Assembly: GCA_002205965.3 (NCBI GenBank)
Contig: NADL03000619.1
Span: 124,001 to 188,000, forward strand
Length of the DNA stretch: 64,000 nucleotides
Source of the DNA: Kappaphycus alvarezii
Taxonomy: Eukaryota > Rhodophyta > Florideophyceae > Gigartinales > Solieriaceae
Direction of reading: 5' to 3'
In this document: positions 48,123 to 59,294 of the stretch, one piece after another
Position numbering within the stretch: the first letter of the stretch is position 1
Layout of the letters: each line of letters starts with the position of its first letter
The notes under the pieces: model-generated
Databases searched by the model: none
What the model was told of the DNA's origin: nothing
What the model saw: only the letters and a program-made list of their open reading frames with translations
Position numbers and translations under genes: made by a program

Positions 48123-48562
48123 TACAAGGGTTTGATGGGTGCGAGAAATTGCATGTAGCAGAAGGGTTTTTATGCAAAACTTGCAGAGCAACCCATTGAG
48201 AATTCATTTGATTCTATTGGCCTCCGCAGATATGATGTTGACGTTCTGGAGCATTCTATTTCGTCATTGGCCAGCGGTACTGGAATTCACTTGGTGCCTA
48301 CAGTGAAAAGGTGCAAAAGAGCCAATGGGGCCCCAGCGAAATTTGCATTTCAAAGCAGATGCAAAATTTGCAAATCTGACAAGAAGTCAAAATTTCTCTG
48401 CTCTGAGTGCCTGAAACTGAACAAGGAGGTTTGGATATGCCATTCAGAGACAGCACGTAACTGCTTTCAAAACCACTTACGCGATGTCCACTTCTCTCAT
48501 AATTAGATGATGCTTTATACTAATCTCTAGTGATGTTTACTTATCTATGCTTACATTCTTTG

Positions 48563-48892
48563 TGTTGAAAAAGGGATAGAACGCATGCGATCCCATGGTT
48601 TTTTAGCATAAATTATTGTAAAAACAATGTGATCGAAGGGGGGTGTTGAAAAAGGGATAGAACGCATGCGATCCCATGGTTTTTTAGATGCTACCTGGAA
48701 ACGTGTACACTTGTAGCCTGAAAATGCGGGTTACACCCTTCTTCTGTGTGTACTCCTATTACACGTGTAAAATGGGCCAAATGGAATGTTGCCTGGGACG
48801 AAAGCCCATTTTCGGGCAACTCAAAATCACGGCGCATTTTGCCATTTTTCAAACCACTTGGTATTCTGCCCTCTGATTGGCTGCTAGATACG
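48563..48892 (+). repeat. family B LTR start fragments, duplicated around a 3' internal end
   Basis: An LTR start TGTTGAAAAAGGGATAGAAC at 48563 runs about 43 bp. It is followed by CATAAATTATTGTAAAAACA and a purine tract GATCGAAGGGGGG (the end of copia B pol), then by a second LTR start at 48644 continuing to 48892. The arrangement LTR-start / pol-end+PPT / LTR-start is also seen, inverted, at 49955-50255 next to copia C. Confidence 0.7.
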
Positions 48893-49413
48893 CCGCCTGC
48901 GGTCGGCCCGAGTCCATGATTTGAGAGCCCTATCATCCAATTCCTCAGGCGGATCATCCACAATGTAGTCATCAAGCTCCCGGAGAGCGAGAAGAAGCTG
49001 CACCTTCTGCTTCCAAACATGGAAATTATTGTTGGTGAGCTTTTCAATTTGGACTCCGCCTCCGCGATCGTCCATGACTACGTCTTTATCCGAGACCCTT
49101 TGTATCTGAAACCTCTATTACCACGTATGCAGTGAATATGCAAAGTCCTCTGTCCAGTTATCCCAAGCCAGCGACCTCTTTATTTGTGCCTTAGGGCGCT
49201 ACCCCTGTATATCGGCCAGTGCTGCTCTTTCAACTTTGAGCGCAATCCGTGTGCCACGAGTAAGCACAGCGAGTTTACCTGTAGACGGCCAGGAAGTTTC
49301 AGCCACTAGCCCGAAAGGTCCCCGCAGCAAAGGGCGTCTTACCACAATCACAGTCTTTCCGTACTAACTCAGGCGCGTTTCCTTCCGGACTGTGTTACTT
49401 GACTTCCGTCGTG
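48893..49413 (-). mobile_element. copia B fragment: LTR tail, primer site and gag start
   Basis: On the minus strand it runs from the LTR tail (ACGACGGAAGTCAAG at 49413) through the primer site TGGTAATAGAGG (about 49119) to a gag ATG at 49075, encoding 60 codons (KLTNNNFHVWKQKVQLLLAL ... SWTRADR), and ends abruptly at an inverted LTR fragment. Finding a PBS and gag downstream of what is the 3' LTR of copia C shows that two family members share an LTR. Confidence 0.7.
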
Positions 49414-50211
49414 CCTAGAATAGAGAAAAACCACCAACCAACCATAATATGCCAAGTTTCAGAATGCTCCGCCATGATCAGCTTAGATATCGCCACCTGG
49501 AGCGATACAAATGATAGACAAGGAGAAGGGAGAGAGCGCGAGTGGACGAGAGAGAGAGCGAGAGGAGGGAGAGAGAGCGAGTGGAGAGAGAGAGAGAGCA
49601 AGAGGAGAGAGAGAGTGAGCGACCAAGGAGAAGAGTTGAGAGAAGGGAAAGTGGTGAGAGGCTTTACTTCGACCAAGAGTGGGCTGAGACCATGGCTTAT
49701 ATAGACTTCAGGGCGAGTCGCTTGATGCTTCGGCACGACCTGTGGAAGTTTCCAGAAGCCATGCAGACGACGGTGAAAGAATAACCCTAAACCTATCTGA
49801 GCTGATATGAAAAAGATCAGCTCAAGCTCACAGCACAGTACAGTGCATAAACGTAACGGTCAAGATCTAGGTTGAACAGTAAAGTACATTAAAGTACAGT
49901 AGCTGTCCCCGCATACATTGTCAGTAAACTGTAATTGTACCAACAATAAATGGTATGGAAACGTATCTAGCAGCCAATCAGAGGGCAGAGTACCAAGTAG
50001 GTTCAAAAATGGCAAAAATGCGCCGTGATTTTGAGTTGCCCGAAAATGGGCTTTCGTCCCAGGCAACATTCCATTTGGCCCATTCTACATGTGTAATAGG
50101 AGTACACACAGAAGAAGGGTGTAACCCGCATTTTCAGGCTACAAATGTACACGTTTCCAGGTAGCATCTAAAAAACCATGGGATCGCATGGGTTCTATCC
50201 CTTTTTCAACA
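49414..50211 (-). repeat. proximal part of the 3' LTR of copia C, split by LTR F
   Basis: The minus-strand LTR starts at 50211 directly after a G-rich purine tract (50212-50222) and continues to 49944, is interrupted by LTR F, and resumes to 49414 (TCTATTCTAGGC). There it jumps to the LTR tail, about 1.9 kb being deleted relative to B1. Confidence 0.7.
49511..49943 (-). repeat. LTR F copy 2 (solo LTR)
   Basis: It is bounded TGTTGGTACAATTACAG ... CTTGTCTATCA on the minus strand, about 433 bp, and carries the same TATA box as copy 1. Flanks ACAAA (49506-49510) and ATAAA (49944-49948) look like a 5-bp target duplication with one mismatch. The surrounding family B LTR is otherwise continuous, so this is a true insertion reduced to a solo LTR. 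Confidence 0.7.
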
Positions 50212-50232
50212 CCCCCTTCGATCACATTGTTT

Positions 50233-53200
50233 TTACAATAATTTATGCTCCCCCTTACTACCCATCACAATCATTCTGACAATTTTTGTCATATGAACTC
50301 GCCCTAGTGGTTTTTTCAAGGCGTCAGCAACATATTCAGTAGTTGGCACGTACACCAAGTCCACCTCTTTACGCACAACTGCATCTCATACAAAGTGGTA
50401 TGCAATATCAATGTGCTTGTTGCGTCTGTTGGTGCTTTCGTCTCGAGCGAGCTCCATAGCCCCCTGGTTATTGATGTATATTGTAGTAGCATGATCAATT
50501 CCAAGTGCTTTCACGCCCAGCGATGTCCAGGTTTCAAGGATCTCCCGAACGACACGTCTCAGCCATATTGCTTCTTTACTTGCTGCAGTTAACGAAATGT
50601 ATTCGGCCTCACATGGCGAAGCTGCGACAACCGTTTGCTTTCGCGAGCACCAACTTACCCCACTTCCATCCATGTGAAACACGAAACCACTCGTCGATTT
50701 GCGATCGGATACATCTCCGGCCCAATCCGAGTCACAGTATGCAGACAATCCCAGATCAGCATGCCCTCGGAACACAAGACCTAAATCTTTGGTCCCAGCG
50801 AGATAACTTAATACTCTTTTTACTGCTAACCAATGCTTCTCTCTTGGTTCTTCGCAGAAACGTGCAAGTTTGCCAACCGCATAAGATATATCAGGTCGTG
50901 TTCCAACAGACAAATACATGAGAGATCCAATGGCGCTCCTGTATGGAGCATCTGTCCGAGCATCACTACCCGTATCTACCGACCGATCCACGTTCAACTC
51001 GTCAGTGTTTAGATTCATAGGAGTTGGAACAGGTCTACAATTCTGCATTCCAAATCGCTCTAAAACGCTGTCTACAAACCGTGGCTGGGATAAACACAAG
51101 GATTGTTCGGATCTCCGGCGAGAAATTTCAAGACCAACAACCATTCTCGCTTCGCCCAAATCCTTCATTTCAAAACGGCGGTTCAGCTCCCCCTTCATCC
51201 ATGCAATCGCCTCCATGTTGTTTCCTGCAAGCAGCGAGTCATCAACATACAGGAGGATAGTCATGATTGGGTCGGAGGTCGGGTCAAATTTTACATAAAC
51301 ACAGGGATCATTAGTGCTACTTTTGAATTTGAGCCCATCAACATGATAATCATCGATTGTCTGGTGCCACCGCCTATGTGCCTGTTTCAAACCATAGAAG
51401 GCCTTCAGAAATTTGCAGATATGATTTGGTTTCTAGGCGTCCTTAAATCCATCAGGCTGTTCCATTTACACATCCTCTTCCATATCACCGCTCAGAAATG
51501 CCGTCTTAACGTCCACTTGATGCAGCTCCAGGTCCTGATGTGCGACAAGTGCCAAAAGCACCCGAATTGACGTGAGCTTCACGACAGGGGCGTACATCTC
51601 ATTATAATCTACCCCTTTCACATGTTGGAAACCACGAGTGACAAGACGCGCGTTCGATTTTCGGGAAAAGCCTCCGTTGGAGTCCTGGGCATCTTTTATT
51701 GCAAACACACATTTTGGAGTCTGAATGTTTGAGGCCTCCAAACGTGGGACTAACTTCCATGTTTTGTTCCAAAGGATCGAGTCTCGCTCTGACTCGATGG
51801 CGGACTTCCAAAAGTCTGCGTCCGGTCCTGTCGCCGCGTGTTGGTACGAGATGTTGGCAACATTTGTAACGAGAGCCGTGTCATTAGGTGTCAAGGATAT
51901 TTTGGATCTCCACTAAGCATTTGGGGCTCTTCAAATCCTCTCAGATCTCCGAGGAGCTACAGACACCTCAGAGGGCTCAGGAATTTCGTTATCTGTGCCA
52001 ACGGTTTCGGCGACCGTTGGGTCGTTTCCAACATTAGGCTGTCCATCGCCTTGTCCCTGAATATCTTGTGTCGAAGCTGTAGCCATTTCGGCTGTATCCG
52101 GTGTAGGGAGGCGGACTTGAGCATCCTGTTCAACGCCGAGACCTACAAGATCCTCATCGGGGCTAGTTGTAAGACAATCATCTGATTCGTATTTAATTAT
52201 TTCAGACTGGCAGGTATCGCTCTCACTGAATCTGACATCTCTGGAAACAACTACCTTGTGTAATTCAGGATCAAACAGTTTGTAAGCTTTGCTGGCTTCC
52301 TCATATCCAAGCATAATTGCTTCCCGTGTTCGGTTGCCAAGCTTACTCAACTGACTTGCCAAGACGGTGTACCAACATTTGCTTCCGAACATACGAAGGT
52401 GCGACAAATTGGGCTTGCGACCGTACAATACATGATGCGGGGTCGTGTGGCTTGGAAGTGCCCGAGTTGTTACTCTGTTTCGTATGTATATAGCAGTCGC
52501 CAGAGCTTCGGCCCAGAACTGTTTTGGCAGACTCTTTGCATGTATCATGGACCGAACCAGATCCATCAGTGTTCGGTTCAGCCGCTCTGAGACACCATGC
52601 TGTTCAGGTGACTCTACTACACTAAGCTCATGTTTTGTGCCGCGCTCGGCAAGGTAGTCCTTGAATGCAGTGGACATATATTCTCCCCCTCGATCTGAAC
52701 GAAGAATGCCAATGCGACGCCCAGTATGGGCTTCGCTACGAGCTTGGAACAGTTTTTATTTATCAAACACCTCTGACTTTCGCTGCATCATGTAGAAGGT
52801 AACCCAGGAAGAGTGACCGTCCGTGAAGGTCACAAAGTAGCGTGCCCCTCTAACAGAAGAAACCTCCCTAGGTCCATACACGTCACTATGAACAAGGTCT
52901 AACATCGCTTCGGCTCTACCAGTCGTGCGTTTCTTCGGCACTGCAGAACAATGAGCCTTTCCACGAACGCATGAGGTGCATATTTCGGATGTATTCGAGC
53001 CACTGATCTGCAAGCCGTCCACAACATTGTTTCTTACCATAAATGCAATGCCCTGCTTGCTTACATGAGCCATTCTCTCGTGCCATGTCGAGAGTGTGGT
53101 GACTTTCGCAGAGTACAGGGCATCATTTGGTATCTTTTGGACTATTTCGATAGCATAAAGATGGCTATTGCACCGCATTTTTCCAGTTGAGAAAACTCTT

Positions 53201-54465
53201 CCATTCTTAGTCATCTGCAAAGATTTGTTCTCAAATACAGTTTTGATCCCTTCTGTGTCCGCTTTGCCTACAGAGATGAGAGAATATTCGAAACTAGGAA
53301 CGTGGACAACATCTCGCAGAATGCACCGCTTTCGAGAACCATCCACTAGTAATGTGAGATCCACGTCACCTCGCCCAGCAATTTTAGCACGGGCTTTAGT
53401 TCTCATTTCGACTGAGGCTGCAGAAAATTCGGTATATTTCGTGAAAAAACTCCTATCGTAAGTCATGTGGGAAGTACATGCGGAATCTGCGTACCAGGAG
53501 GAAGTTCCGGCCGAAATCCCAGCCTGTTTAATTCGTGACATGAGGCAAATAATTTCATCATCTACGCTGTCCCCACTATCAGCTGAAGGATGAGAATCAG
53601 TCGAATCAAATACATTTGCACCGACGAACGCCTGCTGATCTCCTCTTGGGCGATTTTTCTCGTTTCGATGATTATTAGATGCTCTGCCACTACGAGAACC
53701 GGATGCACGATAGCCCCTTGGAGCTTCCGGGCGCCTACCGTTCACATCTTTGCCCCAGTATCTGTCCGCGGTGTGACCAGAATGACCGCAGTTCGTACAG
53801 TGCAGCTGTCTAGCATTACCTCCGTATTCATTCGGACGGGCATTGGATATGAGCGCAGCATTGGATTTTGTCCCTTTTGACTCCCCCATGTGAGCGCGCT
53901 CCTCCTCCTGCAACAACCGGCTCTTCACAAATTCCAAAGTAAACACCCTGTCCTCATTGCCGAGCGCATCCAAGGCAACGATGAGATTGTCGAACCGGGG
54001 TGGCAATCCGTTAAGCACAGCCATGGCTATCTCTTTGTCATCGATAGTCACATCCATGGATTTCAGGGTCGCTGCCAACTGTGTCACACGGTTAACATAC
54101 TGCAAAACTCTTTCGTTACCATCCATAGCCACGGTGTAAAACCGGCGTCGAGCCGCAAGTTTATTGAGGAATGCCTGCCTCTCAAACGTGTTGAGAATAA
54201 TAGTCCACATTTCTTTTGCAGTTGCCGCAGTGCTCACATGCTCAAGGTGTTCATCGCAAAGGGACAACCCGATGAGCGCCCGTGCTTAGCGGTCGGCCCG
54301 AGTCCATGATTTGAGAGACCCATCAGCCGATTCCTTAGGCGGATCATCCACAATGTAGTCATCAAGCTCCCGGAGAGCGAGAAGAAGCTGCACTTTCTGC
54401 TTCCAAACATGGAAATTATTGTTGGTGAGCTTTTCAAGTCGAACCCCGCCTCCGCGGTCGTCCAT
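50233..54465 (-). pseudogene. copia C: family B element with gag-pol nearly complete
   Basis: From the ATG at 54465 (MDDRGGGVRLEKLTNNNFHV): one TAA at gag codon ~61, then a 503-codon frame (54267-52756) with a CTNCGHSGHTADRY knuckle (final Cys changed to Tyr), protease WYADSACTSHM in frame with gag, and integrase to FDK-stop. The rest of integrase (52677-51931) ends RRSERI-stop as in B1. RT (51894-50386) includes LLYVDDSLLAGNN, RNase H SPCEAEYISLTAASKEAIW and NRRNKHIDIAYHFV-stop. The frame then runs on to VADALKKPLGRVHM and stops at 50233-50235. It is co-linear with B1 (positions sum to 86208) without net indels. Confidence 0.85.
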
Positions 54466-54511
54466 GACTATGTTTTTATCCAATACCTCTTGTATCTGAA
54501 ACCTCTATTAC

Positions 54512-56215
54512 CACGTATGCAGTGAGTATGCAAAGTCCTCTGTTCGGGTATCCCAAGCCGGCGACCGATAGTCGCTTGTCACGGCAAGCCTTTCCCTATA
54601 AGAAGTTTGCAGCGTTTACTCAAAGACACCTGGTGTTAGATTTCCAACTCTTTACCTCTTTAGTTTTCCTCCTCTTTACCTCTTACCAACTCTTTATTTG
54701 TGCCTGAGGGCGCTACCCCTGTATATCGGCCAGTGCTGGTCTTTCAACTTTGATCGAAATCCGTGTTCCACGAGTAAGCACAGCGACTTTACCTGTAGAC
54801 GACCAGGAATTTTCAGCCACTACCCCGAAAGGTCCCCGCAGCAAAGGGCGTCTTACCAAAATCACAGCCTTTCCGTACTATCTCCGGCGCGTCTCCTTCC
54901 GGACTGTGTCGCCTGACTTCCGTCGTACTCGTGTGAAAGCACTCAAGGTCATCAATGAGCCTCGTCCTCCCGTGCACAGCACGTATCTATACCTCAACAG
55001 AAGCATAGCCAGCAGGTACCAATGTATAAGTGCAGAACACTAGTACCCGGTATGCTACCAGAGTCAGGAATTAGAAGACAGTCGTTCCCTCTCCGACCAC
55101 GGGCGATGGTGTTTCGCGTACGTATCGGTCGTTCAAGCGAGGAGCGTCTCTGTCCCGCCGGCGCGCAAAAGGGCCACTGCAATGGACCGACTCGGCTGGT
55201 ACACCGTGATTCCCACCTGGAATCGGGTTCAGTCTTACGACTTTTGATAGCTCGCGTTATCAAACGCGTGGGTTTGTATGGTAGGGTCCGTCCAACTGGC
55301 GTTACACAAAGGCACTGTTCTCAAAAGTGTACAGCCGGTGAGAGGATTACAAAACCGATTGCCAAGACAACGATTCCGCAAAAGAATCGGGAAAACTTAG
55401 GCGGACCCCCGGCACTCTGTCTTCTTCTTTTCCGTTGCCGTGACGGCTTTCCAAGAGTGCAAGGGGTATCAACAACCAGGCCTAGATTCCTCCTCAAACA
55501 ACATGGCCAATATTTCCAAACAATAAACTCGAGCTGATCAATTGCCGAATAGCCACAACCACCACAAAAGAGACAGAAAACCGAACTAACAAAGCTAGAC
55601 CAGAGCAATGACAACACAAAGCACTCAGGATCCTCATACAGAGAGCTTGACAACACCAAATTGGCCTCAACAGCAGTAGAGCACAAACCACAATTGCTCT
55701 GATTCCACAAACAATGATAACCACAAAAGCACTCAGGACCCACACAGAGTGCTTGACAAACTTAGAGTTCGTTCTTGTAAACAAAAGGTTCCAACAACAC
55801 GCAATGCTAACCACCAAAACACTCAGGACCCACACACAGAGTGCTTGACAATCACCAAATGGGTCTTAACAAAGACAAGAACCCAACAACAATTACCCCG
55901 AAGCAACAAATGACAACACCAACAGCACCAAAAATACACAACACAAAGAAATCAATTACGTCAACGTCAACGTAAACGGTTGAGGGACGGATCAAGGGGA
56001 AAGAGCGGTAGCGTGTTCTGGGCCCATAACCTGAAGAAACGAACAGGGGATGATGAGGGATGAGGAGAGAGAATGAAAAGGGAAGTAGGGAAAGAGTGTA
56101 GATGGATAAAGGAAACAGAAAGGAGATAGAACAGCAAGGGTAAGGTTGGTGTTGAAATCAAAGGCAGGTCCGTACCTCTGCTTCACTTGGATGAGCTATT
56201 AAACTACACCTATGT
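54512..56215 (-). repeat. 5' LTR of copia C, truncated
   Basis: It extends from the primer site side (TGCATACG... at 54512-54520) to a break at 56215 within the ACTCACTTCGGC region, so the LTR start is missing. It contains three CACTCAGGA-CCACACACAGAGTG motifs (55622, 55729, 55822). Relative to B1 and the 49 kb fragment it has an extra ~126 bp at about 54567-54692. Confidence 0.7.
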
Positions 56216-56847
56216 AAACCGTACCTCGGACATTTGAGAGTTTTTGGCAGTAAATGCTGGTACGCTATTCCGAAAGCCTTGCATGTTCGGATACGCCAAG
56301 GGTTCACAGGGGTACAAGCTGTGGGATGCGTCGAAGAAGTCCAGGGTAATTTCCAGAGATGTAACGTTTGACGAATCAGGATCAACGGACAGGATCAACG
56401 ATGTTCAGGAAGAAGACTTGAGCCTTGAACACGTAAATTCTGATCCTGGGTCACCGCAGGAGTTGCACGCTGATCCTAACTCCGGTAGTAATGTCGAATC
56501 GGATACCATCTCACCAGATGATGGAGCAGATGATACATTTGAGAGTGGACTTCCTGAAGACTCAGAATCCGTGAATTCTCTACGCCGATCAGGTAAAAAT
56601 CGACTTAGGCCTGGTGAGTGGTGTAAATTCCAGCCAAGTGCACTTCTCTCCGCATCTTGCCCGCCGGATCCTCAGTCGTACGAAGAGGCGTCGTCGTGTG
56701 AGGATCGAGCGAAGTGGCATGATGCTATGAAAACAGAGTATGGTTCGTTACTTGAAAATAAAACTTGGACTCTGGCTCCACGTCCTGCTATTCATAATGT
56801 TGTTTAATCCCGGTGGGTCTACGTCACTAAGGATGAACCACAACCAG
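56216..56847 (+). pseudogene. fragment of a third copia lineage (integrase end to RT start)
   Basis: It begins LGHLRVFGSKCWYAIPKALH, shifts frame, then reads MFGYAKGSQGYKLWD and SRDVTFDE (integrase C-terminus), an acidic linker, and the RT start SYEEASSCEDRAKWHDAMKT and ENKTWTLAPRP; a TAA at 56805 precedes SRWVYVTKDEP. It differs in sequence from families A and B. Left and right ends coincide exactly with family B LTR pieces in opposite orientations, and the right end is the LTR start at 56848. Confidence 0.75.
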
Positions 56848-58093
56848 TGTTGAAAAAGGGATAGAATGCATGCGATCCCATGGTTTTTAGTTGCCACCTG
56901 GACACGTGTACACTTGTAGCATGAAAAAGCGAGTTGCACCCTTCTTCTGTGTGTACACCTACTACACGTGTAAATGGGAAAAATCGAAAGTTGCCTGGGA
57001 CGAAAGCCCATTTTCAGGCAACTCAAAATCACGGCGCATTTTGCCATTTTTCAAACCACTTGGTATTCCGCCCTCTGATTGGCTGCTATATACGCCTCCA
57101 TACCACTCATATCGCTCCAAGTAGCGATATCTGAGTTGATCGTTTGGGGCATTCTGACACTTCGCATGTTATGGTTGGTTGATGGTTTGTGTCTATTCTA
57201 GGCTCGAAAATACTGTACCCAGTGTGTCATACGTGTACTGTCTCCTATAAGGCATACGTATACTGTCTCCTCTCTGTCGTACATGTACAGTATTATATGT
57301 GTCGTACGTGTACAAGTAACCAGTGGTTTCTATATTTATCCTATAGTTGTCTGGACTGGCTGCATACAGCTTACACTATACTCATTATACTGGCTGCATA
57401 CAAATCATTCTTGCACAAGTATGCAGACAAAGTATGTTGATGCAGCCACGTTGGTTTTACAGCATTGCACGTATGGCACGTAAGGCTTAATTCTCTTTGA
57501 ACGGCCTGCATGAGATTTACGTACTGTTACGTAACAACGTGAGACAAGCCCGCCAAAAATTGTTTTCGACTTTTATGATATTTTAAGTTCCCGCCTTAAG
57601 TTCCCGCCTTTGGGTTCTGTTACAGGCCGAGAGATTACAGTTGCATTGGCAGGTCACGTAAGGCATAATTCACGGGTTGACTGTTTTAGTGTACTTTTAC
57701 GTTTACAGAACATGCATGGCTAGCATGCACGTAATGTTGCTTAAGTTTTGAAAATCGGTAATTATGAATTTTCCGCCCATGCAAATCAGGGATTAGGAGG
57801 CATCTCGGCTTGGGTAGGCTATAGAATCAACAAAGATAGTAATGCAAATGTAGATTTTTCTACTTTCATTTTGCTTTCACAAAGCCGAAGTGAGTACCGG
57901 CAAAAATTATATAGTTGTAGTCTAATAGTTCATCGAAGTAAAGAAGAGGAACAGACTTGCCTTTGATTTCAACACCAACCTCACCCTTGCTGTTCTATCT
58001 CCTTTCGGTTTCTTTTATCCATCTAAACTCTTTCCCTACTTCCCTTTTCATTCTCTCTCCTCATCCCTCATCATCCCCTGTTTATTTCTTCAT
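56848..58093 (+). repeat. family B LTR fragment, plus orientation
   Basis: It starts TGTTGAAAAAGGGATAGAAT, keeps all landmarks (CACGTGTACAC, minisatellite, TGCATACA, GCACGTAAGG, pyrimidine tract) and breaks at CCCTGTTTATTTCTTCA. It is among the best preserved proximal halves of the family. Confidence 0.75.
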
Positions 58094-58539
58094 AGGAACC
58101 CCAAAGGCATGGAAAATGGCAAAGTTTAAATCAACTCTGGGAACTTAGCTTTCCATCTGCACGGACAATATTAATCAAACCTAGGACACTCTCGCCTTAT
58201 CCGCAACGACAATCTGTATCATCTGACACAAAAAATCTTGGGTTGGTCCCTAGAACACTAGATTACGAGATGCTACCGTCCGTGTGCCGGAAAACAGCGG
58301 AATATGAAAAGACGGGAATTTAGTGTCCTGGTGTTTGTCAACTACGAAAATTATGGAACTTGACAAATTTTAGACCGCCAGTTTCCCAGTGATAGCACAC
58401 CTATTACATAATACATTACCATGACGCTAGAGTCCTGCATTTTTACACGAGAAACTCTCTTATACAGTGCTCTAAACAGTTTGCACCACCCAAAAGCTAC
58501 TTTTGGAAATCAGTCACGATTCCAAAATTTCATGAATTA

Positions 58540-59290
58540 GAATTGGCTTCATTTGCCGTCATAGCCATCACTGCTCTCATACATTCCATCATTACTATCC
58601 TCACCACCATCAATATCGCCTTCTTTGCTCTCCATATCGCCCTACGAAATCTCTTCACCACCCTCCTCATCGCTATCTTCATCCTGCATCTCATCTTTTT
58701 GCGCATTGAGAACAGCATTAGTGTCGACAGTGTCATATTCCCCTCCAGACTCTGGGGATTCTGACTTTTTTTTTGCGTTGCTCTTGCACATCTATGTTCC
58801 CCACAGACGAATTGGATTCGGAATCACCCCTCTTCGGGACGGCGTCGGGATCAACAAATTGCGCATAAAAGTCGCTGGTTTGTGGGGCACCAGCGTCTCA
58901 GAAGCCGGTAGACGTAACTTCAATAATAATATTGCGGTTCTCCACAACAATATGGATTTGAAGAGCTTCGTATACCGTAGGTTTGCCGCGCTTGCATTCC
59001 AGTGATACTTTTTCCACCAGGAAGAAGCACTGACTATGATTCACACTCATTTCCGACATGTAATATTCCAGGGCTTATGGATTCTCAGCGTTATTCTTGT
59101 GAACTGGTAGAATACACACCAGATGCGGCTTAAGCATTCAAATTCCATTATTTGCCTCCTTGCCGGCACATTCAACGTCAAAAATGCACCAAGTAACCAT
59201 TCTCGAATCAGGCCCGACTAAGTGGATTGGAAGTTTCACAGTAAAATCCAAGGTACCTTCGAAAAGTAGAATGTCGCCACTATGCATCCT
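58540..59290 (-). pseudogene. unrecognised decayed gene with acidic C-terminus
   Basis: Minus strand from 59290: ILLFEGTLDFTVKLPIHLVG, then MVTWCIFDVECAGKEANNGI, a stop, and after further stops SQCFFLVEKVSLECKRGK with VYEALQIHIVVENRNIIIEV. A strongly acidic tail follows (DEMQDEDSDEEGGEEIS, GDIDGGEDSNDGMYESSDGY). Codon-like periodicity and the acidic tail suggest a former gene, perhaps of a mobile element. It is cut by the family A LTR at 59295. I do not recognise the family. Confidence 0.35.
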
Positions 59291-59294
59291 GTGT

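Larger units (their letters stand above)
44866..48506 (+). pseudogene. piggyBac-like transposase, copy 2, interrupted by a mariner element
   Basis: It starts MTNPNDPRQQPGNLVNTRAT, shifts frame near 44970 (EKWHVNGTVVSIEIET), and shifts again at about 45884 to the 45757-46686 frame. The DDE region has ICVDESMSRWYGMGGN and IMWVDRDRVYF, but the middle motif reads VCAGSAFAS where copy 1 has VCGDSFFAS, so the second catalytic Asp is lost. The reading stops at DSWLLY (46540), where a Tc1/mariner element is inserted. It resumes at about 48125 and ends with the Cys/His-rich C-terminus (CKICKSDKKSKFLCSECLKL, WICHSETARNC) at 48506, colinear with copy 1. Confidence 0.75.

Noticed and set aside
49542-49784. 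Arg/Glu/Ser-rich ORF (ERESERRERERVERE type)
   Set aside because: It is the GA-rich strand of the CT-rich tail of LTR F read as protein; the composition is a repeat artefact.
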